Positions 9,931 through 23,478 are shown, counted from the first letter of the stretch. The stretch: DNA of 64,000 nt from Paralithodes platypus (GCA_032716605.1 CM064517.1:26665677-26729676); one strand, 5' to 3'. Made by a program: numbers and translations. Notes: generated by a model from the letters alone, not told the origin.

Positions 9931-10300
9931 GGACCCTTTCTAGTTCTTATGTGTGTGTGTGTTTGGTGTGGGTATATTTTAGTTGTGCTGGTTAGTTGGC
10001 ATTGCTTGTATTTTCTTAGTGGTTGAGTTGTTGGTAGGTATTTTCGTTGGTTCTCATTATATTGTGTTGTTATCGTGTGTGTGTGTGTGTGTTTATTGTC
10101 TTTGTTTCTATGTAGGTGATGGTTGTTTTGGTGCATTTGGTGACGATACGGTAATGTTTATGGTGTAGGTCGTGATAATTGCGGTGATGATTGTGTGGTT
10201 GTTGCTCGTAGTAGTATTGTCTGTGGTTCATTGTGTGTGTGTGTACGTGTGATTGTCCACATGCTGGGACACTGTAGACACATTTGTTAGGTCAGCGTGT
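9931..10300. repeat. GT-rich low-complexity DNA
   Basis: Scattered GTGTGTG runs and TTGTTGG words, ending beside a 17-base C run at about 10300-10316. Confidence 0.7.
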
Positions 10301-10439
10301 CCCCCCCCCCCCCCCCTCTCTACGTGTGTGGCAGACAACATGTGTAGCTAGACATATCACCTCTGTCTGTCTGTCATGCTGCGTTGTCGTTCCACCAGGG
10401 GTCGCTATTTGTCCCCTGACCTCTGGCTGACCTCTCATG

Positions 10440-10960
10440 AGTCTCTTGCTTAGCTGGGGAGAACAAATGAGCTGTGAATTATGCTGTTATTGTCGGTGGT
10501 GATAGTAGAAGTGTTGTTGACAGTGGCAGTATTTGTGGTGATGTGTATATTCCTAGCTGGTGAGAACGAATGTGTTATGATTTATGTTGTGGGAGTTTAG
10601 AGTGGTGTTGTTGGCGATGGTAGTGTATTTGGTTATGTATATACTGTATTCTTAGCTTGGGAAACAAAATGAGTTGTGAATTACCGTATGTTGTTGTTAT
10701 TGTTATGGGAGGTTGGAGTAGTGTTGTTGACAGTGGTACGGTAGCATTTGTGGTGATGTGTATATGCTTAGCTGGGGATAACGAATGAGTTGTGAATTAA
10801 TTTATTGTTGTGAGAGGTAGGAGTAGTGTTGTTGTCAGTGGTTGTATTTGAGTTAATGTATATATTCTTAGCTTGGGAAAACTAATGTGTTGTGAATATT
10901 GTTGTTATGGGAGGTAGGAGTAGTGTTGTTGGCAGTGGTAGTGTATGTGGTGATGGTGGT
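10440..10960 (+). repeat. ~105 bp tandem repeat
   Basis: Five diverged units, each containing TTAGCTGGGGA-, GAGTTGTGAATTA-, GTAGTGTTGTTG- and GGTGATGTGTATAT-like blocks. No terminal repeats, so a minisatellite rather than an element. Confidence 0.75.
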
Positions 10961-11247
10961 AGCTGTTGTTCGTGGATGGTAGTGGTGTGTGTTAGTTGTG
11001 GTTGGCAAGGTGTTTGTTTTGATCGTTGTAATTGAATGGTGGCGGTTCGGTCATTGTAGTTTTTTGTCCCCTGAGTGTTGTTGATAATGTAAAAGTGCCA
11101 TCATGTTGTTATTGGTCTTGGTGATTGGGTTATAGTATTGTTGGTGTTTATTTGTATTTATTTATTTATTTTTATTTAGTTTTTGCAGTAGTTGTTTTCG
11201 TCATTTTTGGTATTTTGTCATTAGCTTATACAGTACTATGATTTTGT
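10961..11247. repeat. GT-rich low-complexity DNA
   Basis: GGTGGT and TTGTTG words grading into a TTTA run near 11155. Confidence 0.6.
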
Positions 11248-11463
11248 TTAACTCTGTCAGTACCGGTAACGTCTGTTTTGTCTTATTTTAGCTCTATTTA
11301 GTCGATTTGATGTAGCCTAAGAACGATCTGTGGGAGCTAAAAGGGGTAACTGAGAGAATCGAAGGTCTATTAATTGGTAGAGGTCCTTCCTAAGCTGAAA
11401 ATAATAGTCTAATAATTGTCAAAATCTAATGAAAAGGACGTGACCGGTACAGTAAGGGATAAT
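11248..11463. mobile_element. TTAA-2 element
   Basis: Left end TTAACTCTGTCAGTACCGGT, palindromic arms with TTTAGTCGATTTGATGTAGC and TCCTTCCTAAGCTGA, right end GACCGGTACAGTAAGGGATA (decayed). Confidence 0.75.
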
Positions 11464-11551
11464 TATTGACCTATGCTGTTACTTGTAGGTGTTGAAGGGC
11501 AAATGAGGCTGAGACACTTCGCCCGTCACGGCCCCAGTCTTACGTTGGTGA

Positions 11552-11890
11552 TTAAGGGGAGATGGGGCGTTTTTCTGGTCCCCCTTCTCCCTCATGTTCA
11601 GCCCCAATAGTTTTCAGATTTTACAGCGTTCTGCCCATTAGTTTGTAGATAATAAAATCTTTCGTCCCATTTCTTAAGACTTTTCGTGCCATTTAGGTGT
11701 CAATTTTTCCTGGCGAGCGTTAGTGAGCCTGTAATTTTCGGAGGAATTGGCCTTCGACCGGGGAAAAATGTACAAATTAATCTTGAAGGGAGTCTAGGGA
11801 GTGTTTCTTGATAAAGGTTTAGCGAGGAAACTAAACAAATATATATGAATATATAAATAAATGACCCCAAAAATAGACACAGTCCCCTAC
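11552..11890 (-). mobile_element. TTAA-1 element, 5' end decayed
   Basis: TTAA at 11552 with the conserved core reversed. The far end reads CAGTCCCCTACG, so the outer TTAA is lost. Confidence 0.75.
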
Positions 11891-12078
11891 GAGTGTGATG
11901 GATGATGATGGAGGGGGTATTTATACATTGATGGTATCTTGTGAGTGATGTTGCTTGCATATGTATTCTCTTACATTAGGTTCGGGTTTCTTTTACATAT
12001 TATGTATAGGCTATAATATACTCCCAGCCGAACTCCAACCAATGACAGTCAGGACTAGTACCGGACTACTGGTATATA

Positions 12079-12300
12079 TGTATTGTACTCTGTTTCACTC
12101 TCTTCGTAATTCCTCTATTTTGTTAATGATATGATTGTTATTATTAGAAGCCAGTGTATGCTGTTACATTATGTTCAATTTTTGTTTTACACACATATTT
12201 TTTGTACTGCGTTTCACTCTCTTCGTAATTATTCTATTTTTGCAATGTTATGATTTTATTTATTAGAAGCCAGTTATCGTAATAGTGTGATCGATGTTGT
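12079..12300 (+). repeat. ~120 bp tandem duplication
   Basis: GTTTCACTCTCTTCGTAATT and TTATTAGAAGCCAGT recur in the same order about 120 bp apart. Confidence 0.75.
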
Positions 12301-12721
12301 TTTGACGTACTGTATTGTATTACAAAAACAAATAAAAACAAAATTAAAAAGAGTCTGAGAGGGAAGTGTACCTGCGACCTACAGATCTTATCAACCTGCC
12401 CCTGATAAGATTGCATGGGTGGTTTAGATAGGGCCGAGTTTACGTCATTACATCATCATCATCAGCAGCACGGGGCATTGTAAACATTGTACTTGTGAAT
12501 CACAGGCTCCAATAATCAAAGTTACACGACAACATGGAGGATTAACTGAGCAATTACACGATCACGGAGAAATACAAATGCCATTTTAGGATGAGTGTTG
12601 TATTGAAAACGTTGTGTGTGTAGCTTCATCAGGTTACTAACATACCAAAACAGTATACCGGTACTTCAATACAATGGAACTAAAGCAAAACAAATTAAAT
12701 AATAACAAAATAAAGCATATA

Positions 12722-12724
<3 letters not shown>
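12301..12724. other. No recognised feature
   Basis: Contains a short CATCATCATCATCAGCAG run near 12450; otherwise no repeat family or frame recognised. Confidence 0.5.
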
Positions 12725-13010
<286 letters not shown>

Positions 13011-13068
13011 CCTACTTATTAGACAGTGTGTTAGGGTAAGGATGGATCATAACAAACGAATGGGATGG

Positions 13069-13285
13069 TTAACCCGCTCAGTACCGGTGACGTCATTTGT
13101 GTTTGATTTCTGCTACATTTAGACGATTTTATGAAGCTTAGGAAGGATATATATGGTAACTAAAAGGATTGAGATCGGCTGTAGCCTTTTAATTGGTAGA
13201 CGTCCTTCCTAAGCGGAATGAAATGGTCTAATACCGGTAGTTGTCAGAATATAATGGAAAGGATGCCACCGGTGCTGAATGAGAT
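13069..13285. mobile_element. TTAA-2 element
   Basis: TTAACCCGCTCAGTACCGGT at the left, inverted arm ending CACCGGTGCTGAATGAGAT at the right. The outer right TTAA is mutated. Confidence 0.8.
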
Positions 13286-13786
13286 GAGGTACTAGTATAC
13301 CATCGAGTTTACCAGCTATCATCAAACTTTCCTTCATCCTATGACTTGGACTGCTTTAAACTTCGAGTGTCCAGGTTTTTTTACCCCAACGTCTCTTGAA
13401 TTTGGCTCTCTGTCATGCATATAAGGAAAAATAATGCGTCGATGAATCCGAGCTGTGGTCAACAATGAATCAAGCGTTTTGATTACGTATGTGTCCCTCT
13501 CATGAGCGATGTTGTTTGTTGTAGGTCAGGTCAGGTCAAAGGTCAGGCGCCAGAATTACGAGCAAGGGTCAGCACTAACCCTTCACGCATCATGACCCCT
13601 TCAGGAGTAAGGTCAGAGGTCTGGAGTAGGAGTGGTGGGGAGAGGAGTACATTGGGCTGGGGACTTGAGGTTTGGAGTGGGAGTGGTTGGGTATTACTGG
13701 GAAGGGAGTTCAAGGTGAATCGAAACTGTTGTGTTCTTCTTTATATATTTACGGTACCTATTGTATTTATTTTTCGATATGTGAGT
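13286..13786. other. Region with AGGTCA half-site cluster
   Basis: No gene recognised. From 13523 the word AGGTCA or GGTCA recurs, including AGGTCAAAGGTCA at 13533-13545, which matches the direct-repeat-1 site of RXR/HNF4-type nuclear receptors. In a repeat-rich, gene-free setting this may be incidental. Confidence 0.4.
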
Positions 13787-14122
13787 TTAAGGGGAGGGTT
13801 TTAGTTTGGTCTCTAGATATCCATCAAGCTTAAGATTACACCCCCTTGAGCCCCTTTCAAGATAAGTTTGTATATTTTTCGGTAGAAAAATGTCCCGGCT
13901 GAAAGCCAGTTCCTCTTAAATTACAGGCTCGCTATCGCTCGCCAGGATAAAATCGACACCTAAATGGCACGAAAGGTCTTAAAATTGACAGAAATGGGTC
14001 GAAAGTTCTTAAAATCGTCAAAATAATGGGGCGAACGTCTTAAAATTAGAAAAGCAATGGGGCTAAACATGAGGGAGAAAGGAGTCAAGAAAAAAATCCC
14101 TCAAGTGGAAATCTCCCCTTAA
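13787..14122 (+). mobile_element. TTAA-1 element, complete
   Basis: TTAA ends and conserved core. Very similar to the copy at 51678 (both have GGTCCCTAGATATCC- or GGTCTCTAGATATCC-like 5' parts and AAAATAGTC/AAAATCGTC, AAAATAATGGGGC), so these two belong to one subfamily. Confidence 0.88.
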
Positions 14123-14267
14123 GCTCTTACCTATCATGATAAACCTTGATTTTGTCCTTAGCTGATTGTAATCGTTCTGTGTTGTAACTACGAAAGGAAA
14201 ATATGTGTACAGGTAATATTAAGTTCTAGGAAATAATAACCGGATATAGTATAGGTCTTATAATATA

Positions 14268-14400
14268 CCTCTTCAGCACGATGACGTAATTTTTCCTTAA
14301 ATTATGTTGGTTACCATTAGACGATTTTCTTTATCTTAAAATCTACCTCGAGGACATTTATATCAATTCTATTAATGCCCTAGTTGAGGGAAGACCTGAA
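14268..14400. mobile_element. TTAA-2 left-arm fragment
   Basis: CTTCAGCACGATGACGTAAT followed by ACCATTAGACGATTTTCTTT matches a TTAA-2 left arm. Right arm absent. Confidence 0.6.
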
Positions 14401-14516
14401 AGCAGTCTAGATAGCGGCCCCTGGTGCTATATCAGGGTGTGGGTGGTGGTTGGAAAGATCACCGGGCTAGATTTTCACCGACGAAGGGTTGGGTGAATTT
14501 GGGTTGGGCGAGATTA

Positions 14517-14707
14517 TTAACCCCTTCCTTACCGAGGATGTATTTTGTGTTATTTCAGCTATATTTAGACGATTGTATGTAGCTTAGAAGGGGACCGTGG
14601 TATTTAAAGTGGATAATCGAGATAGTTTGAAGCCTTTTAATTGCTACACATCCTCCGTAAGCTGGATAAAATCGTCTAATGATATCCAGATTACTAGGAA
14701 AAGAAGG
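14517..14707. mobile_element. TTAA-2 element, right end lost
   Basis: TTAACCCCTTCCTTACCGAG at the left and AAGCTGGATAAAATCGTCTA in the right arm. The end merges into GGA-rich DNA. Confidence 0.75.
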
Positions 14708-14998
14708 ATGAGGAGGAGGAAGTAGTGGTGACGGAGGAAGAGTAAATGGTATGATGGGGGGGGGGGGGGGAGTAAGAAGAGATTGAATGTGGGAAAAGAA
14801 AGAGGAGGAGGAGGGAATTAGGGAAGGAAATGGTGGTGGTGGAAGAGATAGAGGAAGAGGAGGAGGGAATAGGTGGAGGAAATGGTGGTGGTGGAAGAGA
14901 TAGAGGAAGAGGAGGAGGAAATAGGTGGAGGAAATGGTGGTGGTGTTATAGAAAGAGGAAGAATAGAAGAATGTGGTGATGATGGAGGAGGAAGAAAC
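14708..14998. repeat. GGA-rich array with ~54 bp units
   Basis: After an 11-13 base G run at about 14756-14769, units containing GGAGGAAATGGTGGTGGTGG and AGAGATAGAGGAAGAGGAGG repeat about three times. The Ser/Pro/His-rich minus frame is compositional. Confidence 0.85.
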
Positions 14999-15309
14999 AT
15001 ACTGGGAATAGAAGGGGGTCGAGGGAAGAGCTTTTTAATTATACTTTAAGGTTGATTTTTGTACTTTAGTTTGAGGAACTTCATCAGTGTTTACTGTCAA
15101 CGTTATTGTGAACTGGTGACATAACTAGAAGATACAGTTTGAGGAATTCTTAACGGTACTTGGTAGATATTAACTCTGTCATTATTAGAACGTCTTTATT
15201 AATTTGATTTTGGCTATTACTAATTGTTTTTATATAGCTTAGAAAGGACCTCCAACAATCAAATGGGTAAAATCTATCTCAAATATCTCTCTAACTCCTA
15301 CAAACTTAA
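14999..15309. other. No recognised feature
   Basis: AT-rich. AACTCTGTCATTATTAGAAC resembles a TTAA-2 arm only weakly. Confidence 0.45.
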
Positions 15310-15334
15310 TATATACAGTATATATATATATATC

Positions 15335-15419
<85 letters not shown>

Positions 15420-15497
15420 CCGGTATATAATTTAATTTATGTATGTATGACGTATGTAATGTATATACCGGTATATATATATATATATATATATATT
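15310..15497. repeat. (TA)n arrays with TACCGGTA interruptions
   Basis: TA arrays at about 15317-15420 and 15470-15497, broken by ACCGGTATAT-like words seen in several other TA arrays of the window. Confidence 0.95.
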
Positions 15498-15750
15498 ATT
15501 ACCTAGCAATAAATGAAAGAATGGATCCTGGAACACCGAAAAGGTTATTACAATGAAGAAGCTGAACTATGTGAAAAATATCTGATGGTATATTATGAAA
15601 AGCATGTAGGCTATTCGGTATTCCTAAAACGATTTTTTGCTCATTACTTATACTTAAACATGCCTACAGGATAACAGGTTTTTCACAAGGCGACGCTGGT
15701 GGTCTATTGCAGATTATAGAATAATAATGAGTAATGAGGGTGATTAGACC

Positions 15751-15961
15751 TTAACCCCTTCCGCACGATGACGTAATTATCATCATATTCTGCTTACCTT
15801 TAGTCGACTTTTTTAGCTTATATTCTACTTCTAATACTCAAAGGAGTAAATCAGATATTAATATACCCTCTGAATTACATCGATCCTTCTTAAGCTGCAT
15901 ACAATTGTGTATTTTAGCCAGAATCCTGGGTAAAAAGGCGACATTGTGCTGAAGGGGTTAA
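15751..15961. mobile_element. TTAA-2 element, complete
   Basis: Ends TTAACCCCTTCCGCACGATG and GTGCTGAAGGGGTTAA are an almost perfect inverted pair; 211 bp, palindromic arms, no coding capacity. It is the best reference copy for the family's ends, with those at 26204 and 32071. Confidence 0.88.
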
Positions 15962-16735
15962 TGATGGGAAAGGAGAGGAGGAAAAGGATATAATACTGGA
16001 GGAGGAAGAGGAGGAAAGGGAATAAGTGGACATGCAGAACAGGGGAGGAAGAAGAGGAACCGGAAGAGAGAAAAAAAACAATGAATGAGGAAAAATAATA
16101 GAAGATGTAGGGAGAGAAAGAAAATATGAGGGAAGTGCAGAAGAGGGAGGAAAAAGGGGAAGGACGAATATGAAAGTGGTGGTTATGCTAATAATGATGA
16201 AGCAGGTGGGGGTGAGGGTATAAGAGAAGAAGAATGTAAAGAAGGAAGGAGAGGAGGTAAAAGAAAAAGAGGTGAGTTTGAAGAAAAATGGTGAGAAGCT
16301 GAAGAAGAAGAAGTAGAACAAGAAGAAGAAGAAGAGGCAGAAGTAGAAGAGGCAGAAGAAGAAGAATAGGCAGAAGAAGAAGAGGCAGAAGAAGAAGAAG
16401 AGGCAGAAGAAGAAGAAGAGGCAGAAGAAGAAGAAGAGGCAGAAGAAGAAGAAGAGGCAGAAGAAGAAGAAGAGGCAGAAGAAAAAGAAGAGGCAGAAGA
16501 AAAAGAAGAGGCAGAAGAAGAAGAGTAGGCAGAAGAAGAAGAAGAAGAGGCAGAAGAAAAAGAAGAGGCAGAAGAAGAAGAAGAAGACGAAGAAGAAGAA
16601 GAAGAAGAAGAAGAAACAAAAGAAGAAGAAGAGACAAAAGAAGAAGAAAAAAAGAGGCGGAAGAGGATGAAGACAAAGAAGAGAGACAGAAGAAGAAGAA
16701 GAAGAAGATGATGAAACAAAAGAAGAAAAAGACTA
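15962..16735. repeat. GAA-rich array, 18 bp units in its centre
   Basis: Purine tract. Between about 16320 and 16600 units of GAAGAAGAAGAAGAGGCA repeat roughly a dozen times. Because 18 is a multiple of three, minus-strand Ser/Ala-rich and Leu-rich frames of 160-190 codons stay open. They are not credible proteins. Confidence 0.9.
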
Positions 16736-16976
16736 CTATACGGGTTCACTGGCACTGATGACTATTACTAGCCAGCGAGCCTCACAAGCAACGTTATTTA
16801 TGACGCCCTTGCTTGCTCGCCCGTGTCTAGCCTCCTTTTATTTATACATTTTGTTTTCCTTTCTACTTTTTTTGTCATTGAAGTGAGGTGCGAAGGAGAG
16901 AAATGGGAGAAAATCATGCGAGGGATTTCATTGGGTTTATTATTTTATATTTGTTATTTGTTATTTTTTATGTATT

Positions 16977-17096
16977 TAACCCTCTGACGATTATGACGCA
17001 GTTTCATCTGGCTATCATGAAGCGATTTTATACAGTTTAGGAAGGATCTGTGGGAATTGTAAGGGTTACTAATGACTATCTCAATTAACCCTCTGA
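16977..17096. mobile_element. TTAA-2 left-arm fragment
   Basis: TTAACCCTCTGACGATTATG and GAAGCGATTTTATACAGTTT are followed by a second AACCCTCTGACTAC without the inverted arm. Confidence 0.65.
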
Positions 17097-17138
17097 CTAC
17101 ACAGACTTAACCTAGATCTTGTCCTAAGGGAATTATTG

Positions 17139-17370
17139 TTTTTTTTTCCACCAACCAATTTCACCTCTAAACTCAATTAATGAAATCAACAAATACATGT
17201 GGCACTCCAAGGACGTTGGCAGAAGACTTTGTGAGACGGACCGGTCCGTCCAGACCTAGTCTTCACGGCCAGGGAAAGTTTTTGTGAGAACTTCCCCTGC
17301 CAGTGCGTGGGATCGAACCCCCGACACCAGTGACCTGCCAGTGACTAAACGCGCTTGGCCACCGTGACTT
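17139..17370 (-). mobile_element. SINE-2, near full length (tRNA-derived)
   Basis: Read on the minus strand it starts GTCACGGTGGCCAAGCGCG (box A-like), has GGGGGTTCGATCCCACG (box B-like, near 17310), a body with CTTTCCCTGGCCGTGAAGAC and TGCCACATGTATTTGTTGAT, and ends GGTTGGTGG plus an A run (T run on the plus strand, 17139-17148). The head resembles a long-variable-arm tRNA (Ser/Leu-like). Truncated copies lie at 39070 and 53560. It abuts SINE-1's AC tail in the same orientation. Confidence 0.85.
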
Positions 17371-17989
<619 letters not shown>

Positions 17990-18117
17990 CGGTTTATAAA
18001 AGAATGGCAGCCTCATGAGCTGAAAATACACATTTTACAATTTTGTGGATGAACATGAGATGTACCGATATGAGGATGGTAAGCTCAGTTTACAAACAAA
18101 ATAAATAAATACAATAA

Positions 18118-18118
18118 T

Positions 18119-18172
<54 letters not shown>
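18118..18172. repeat. (GT)n microsatellite
   Basis: About 55 bp of uninterrupted GT. Confidence 0.97.
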
Positions 18173-18173
<1 letters not shown>

Positions 18174-18468
18174 GCGAGATGCGTTGCGTTCTGTTCGGCT
18201 GTGCTAGGATTTTTTGTTCTTCTAGGATGTCCTCTATTAGATGGCCACGACCTCCCTTTCTCTCTTGTCCTCTCGCCTTGACTCAAATGCCGGGCGTTGC
18301 TGCATGAACCTAGAAGGCAGCTGAGATTCCCTGCTGGGAGAGAGGGGAGGGAGGGATAGGTGGGTTGAGGGAGAGAGAGAGTCATGAGAACAGAACGGGA
18401 GTATAGGGGATTATATGGTTAAGAGACAGTTTGGTTGAGAGGTTAAGTGGGAAAGAGTAATGGTATAC

Positions 18469-18475
<7 letters not shown>
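18173..18475. other. No recognised feature
   Basis: Mixed sequence with short GAGA runs; no family or frame recognised. Confidence 0.5.

Positions 18476-18562
<87 letters not shown>
18476..18562. repeat. (CT)n microsatellite
   Basis: About 87 bp of CT, then three CTTTGT units. Confidence 0.97.
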
Positions 18563-19104
<542 letters not shown>

Positions 19105-19334
19105 ATCCCTTACATAACTCAACTTTCCAGCCAATGCCCGAGTATGTTTTTTTTCCCTTGTACCCTGACCTCGTATAGCAAGTTAACGACCTATTGTGTA
19201 TATATAAATATATAGATCACTCGGAGATGACAGGTACATAGATACATAGAGAGATAGATGGATGCATAGATAGATTGACAAACAGATAGAGGGATAAACC
19301 TATAGATTAATGCGAATATAGGGTTTGTATTGTT

Positions 19335-19551
19335 TTAACTCCTTCAACACCATGACACCTTTTTACATTTGATGCTGGCTAAAATTAGTGATGTTATGCA
19401 GTTTAAGAAGGACCTATGTTACTAAGAGGGTTTATTGAGATCGTGTTTATCCATTTGAGATATATAGGCTAGGTAGATTATAAACTAAATAAAGTCCTCT
19501 AATGGCAACCAGAATTTGATGTAAATTACGTAATGGTGGTGAAGGAGTTAA
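19335..19551. mobile_element. TTAA-2 element, complete
   Basis: TTAACTCCTTCAACACCATG at the left and GGTGGTGAAGGAGTTAA at the right form matching inverted ends. The arms contain TTATGCAGTTTAAGAAGGAC and its diverged inverse. Confidence 0.85.
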
Positions 19552-19589
19552 ACACACATAGATAAATACAAAGCTAGATGTAGAGATAA

Positions 19590-20056
19590 GGAGATAAATA
19601 GATATACAGGCTGGTGCGGATATATTGTTAAATAGATATACAGGCTGGTGCGGATATATTGTTAAATAGATATACAGGCTGGTGCGGATATATTGTTAAA
19701 TAGATATACAGGCTGGTGCGGATATATTGTTAAATAGATATACAGGCTGGTGCGGATATATTGTTAAATAGATATACAGGCTGGTGCGGATATATTGTTA
19801 AATAGATATACAGGCTGGTGCGGATATATTGTTAAATAGATATACAGGCTGGTGCGGATATACAGGCTGGTGCGGATATATTGTTAAATAGATATACAGG
19901 CTGGTGCGGATATATTGTTAAATAGATATACAGGCTGGTGCGGATATATTGTTAAATAGATATACAGGCTGGTGCGGATATATTGTTAAATAGATATACA
20001 GGCTGGTGCGGATATACAGGCTGGTGCGGATATACAGGCTGGTGCGGATATATTGT
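19590..20056 (+). repeat. 34 bp / 18 bp alternating minisatellite
   Basis: Fifteen copies of GGCTGGTGCGGATAT are spaced 34 bp apart, except three that are spaced 18 bp because a 16 bp TTGTTAAATAGATATA-like stretch is missing. Copies are nearly identical, indicating recent expansion or correction. Confidence 0.95.
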
Positions 20057-20209
20057 TTGGACACTTTTATAATTGTCAAGATTGATAAACCTATAAAAAA
20101 CCCAGAACTGCGAGAAATGTTTACTCTTTGGGATCTACACTGACACAACAATACAGTAGTTCAAGGCTATATGGAACAGTTGTGTATATTGTTGGTGATT
20201 TACCTTTGG

Positions 20210-20313
20210 GGATGTTTTTTAAGGTTTGATGCAGGTCTAGGGAGGAAAGGAAAAATAGATATAATAACGAAGTCAATCAATCGACCAATGAATAAAGCCT
20301 TCCCCCCCCTTAA
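20210..20313 (-). mobile_element. TTAA-1 fragment, 5' end only
   Basis: Reversed, it starts TTAAGGGGGGGGAAGGC and continues to CCTCCCTAGACCTGCATCAA. The core is missing. Confidence 0.65.
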
Positions 20314-20770
<457 letters not shown>

Positions 20771-20789
20771 CTATTAGTGGGTGTGTTGG

Positions 20790-21115
20790 TTACAAAGGGG
20801 ATGGGTAGGGGCTCTGTTTATTGTGTGGGGGCTGCTCTGTCTGTCTGGGTCTGTATGTCTGCGTTTTTCTGTCAGTCTGGGGGTTTGTCTGTGTAATGTG
20901 ATTATATGTGTAGTCAGGGAATCGGTATGTGTGTGTGAAAGAGAGCGAGAGAGAGGAGGGTGGGTGGGTGTTAGAGATGACGTGTATGTTCGTAGTTATG
21001 TATGTATGGTCTGGAATTTGGTTTGTGTTCGTGCTGTGTGTGTGAGTGAGAGAGAGAGCGAAAGCTAGAGAGTGAGAGCGAGAGCAAAAGAGAGAGAGAG
21101 AGAGAGCGAGACTAG
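20790..21115. repeat. GT- and GA-rich low-complexity DNA
   Basis: GTCTGTCTGGG words, then GAGAGAGCGAGA tracts. Opposing open frames here are compositional. Confidence 0.75.
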
Positions 21116-21119
21116 CATC

Positions 21120-21796
21120 ATACAGCAACCCCCTACATAATGAAGAGGTTAATGGCTCTACGATTTACAGGCAACGCAACACAGTCCTTATGGGAATTTT
21201 TACGATGGTTTTCAGTTTAAGGGCCGCATAATATCCTTGGTTGTAATTTGTACCTTTACACGAATTGGAGAAGAGATCATTATACAGAGGAGGTAATGGC
21301 ATACTAATTAGAATTTGGGATGTGTTTAACCTTTTGACTCCAGACGTGTGTTCTTAGATAGGGAGAAGTAGTGGTTGCATTTGAAGTTTACATAATATAT
21401 AAGATAGCATCATATAACCCAAGAAACACATAACGCAATCATTCAATTATAATTCGGGAGTTCCAGTTATTATGATTTTCTTCTGGTAGCTAAACTAAGA
21501 AAGAAAAACAAATCTTTTTGATTGAAAAAGTGGTAACAGATAATGTAATGATATTTCTTTTACTCTGAGGTGTATTTTTTGTAGTTGATAATTTATCTAT
21601 TTGGAAAAGGTTAATATTGAACATAATATTAAACACTGAAATGAACTTTATAAGGGGAAATTATAAAACAAATATATATATTGTCAAGTGACTATTATTT
21701 ACTGTAAATATAAATTTTAGAAAATCCTAATGGTATTCAAATTATTGTACGATATATGATTTTAAATGTTGTCATTATATAGGTACCGGTACCGTA
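21120..21796. other. AT-rich DNA, nothing recognised
   Basis: About 680 bp of the least repetitive sequence in this half of the window, with stops in all frames. No gene seen. Confidence 0.55.
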
Positions 21797-22130
21797 TTAA
21801 GGGGAGGTTTTTAGTTGATTCCCTAGACTTTCATCAAGCTTAAAATTACTCACCCTTGACCCCCTTTCAAGATAAATTTATACATTTTTCGGTAGAAAAA
21901 TTTCCCGGCCGAAGGCCGGTTCTCCTTAAATTACAGGCTCGCTATCGCTCGCCAGGAAAAAATCGACACCTAAATGGCACGAATGGTCTTAAAATTGACA
22001 GAAATGGGGCGAGGTTCTTAAAATCGCCGAACTAATAAGGCAAGCGTCTTTAAATCAAACAAGCAATGGGGCTAAACATGAGGGAGAAAGGGGTCCAGAA
22101 AAAATTCCTCCAGTGGAAATCTCCCCTTAA
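21797..22130 (+). mobile_element. TTAA-1 element, complete
   Basis: TTAAGGGGAGGTTTTTAGT to CTCCCCTTAA, 334 bp, core and ~31 bp subrepeats intact. Confidence 0.88.
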
Positions 22131-22457
22131 TACTTTATGTGATCGTTAAAAGCGGTAAGCAAACAATGGAATAAAAGCCAATATATATATATATTCCAAA
22201 GAACATATACAGTAGATGACCCCTAGCATCTATTTACATCGCGAGGAATAAACAATGTTCTAGATTAATTATGTAGATACTGTATGTACCGCTATATAAA
22301 AATATGAATGGCTAAATGATAAATAATTGTGTTTTAAGTATGCAAAGTAGTTACTGAGATGCAACGGAAAAGTAATATATTATTCCTAGACACCAACGTA
22401 GGAGTAATAAATTGTAAAATAAAGCAGAACGTTTCTCAAGCATTAACGCCTAGTCAT

Positions 22458-22459
<2 letters not shown>
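22131..22459. other. AT-rich DNA, nothing recognised
   Basis: No element ends or credible frame. Confidence 0.5.
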
Positions 22460-22491
<32 letters not shown>

Positions 22492-22629
22492 TAGCTCGAG
22501 TAGTGCGCTGTGAATGATCTTGAGAATATCGAGTGTGTGTATTTACCTAATTGTAGTATACACGGTTTGAGCTTTTAGGCTCGTATTGTCCCGCTTTCTG
22601 AGTTACAATAGTTTAACTTTGCTTTTAAA

Positions 22630-22712
<83 letters not shown>
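22460..22712. repeat. Two (TG)n arrays with a possible repeat fragment between
   Basis: TG at about 22460-22487 and 22630-22712. Between them GTGTGTATTTACCTAATTGT and GAGCTTTTAGGCTCGT resemble a repeat I associate with decapod intergenic DNA. Confidence 0.7.
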
Positions 22713-22717
<5 letters not shown>

Positions 22718-23192
22718 CAGTTACTTGTTCGTCAAGGGGAATCCACGCAATGCGAGCTAAGCTCATTATTATCGCGCCTCCTTAACTGGGAATGTATTGC
22801 GTGAAATGCATGTTAAGTGTTTTATGTACTGTTGGAATGGCTGTGGATGTGTGTGTAGTCTGTATTTAGCCAATTGGCGACATCGGAAACGAAGGCTTAG
22901 GGTGGATCTGTATGGTACCATTCTCACTATAGACGGTACCGTCTCGCCCGAAGGCTTAGGTAGCCATCAGCTTAGGTGAACCATATGATACCCATCTCGC
23001 CTTGTACCATTTTTGCCAACCCCAGATGGGACGTCACAACGTCGTCCACTTATTCCAGGTACCTATTTACAGCTAGGTGAACTGAGGCTAACACATGAAA
23101 GGAGACAAGCCCAATTTGTCTCCGCCCGGCCGGGGATTGAATCCCCGACCCCTCGTGTGTGAGACGAGAGCTCTACCTACTAGGCTACGGGC
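22713..23192 (-). mobile_element. SINE-1, copy B, embedded in TG arrays
   Basis: Same head, body and tail as 17371-17864, with box B as GGGGATTCAATCCCCGG. The 3' tail merges into the 22630-22712 array and the 5' head abuts the 23193-23474 array. Differences from copy A are almost all transitions. Confidence 0.88.

Positions 23193-23478
<286 letters not shown>

Noticed and set aside
16183..16755. Ser/Ala-rich 190-codon and Leu-rich 162-codon minus frames
   Set aside because: Produced by an 18 bp GAA-rich tandem unit that preserves frame; both frames overlap each other.
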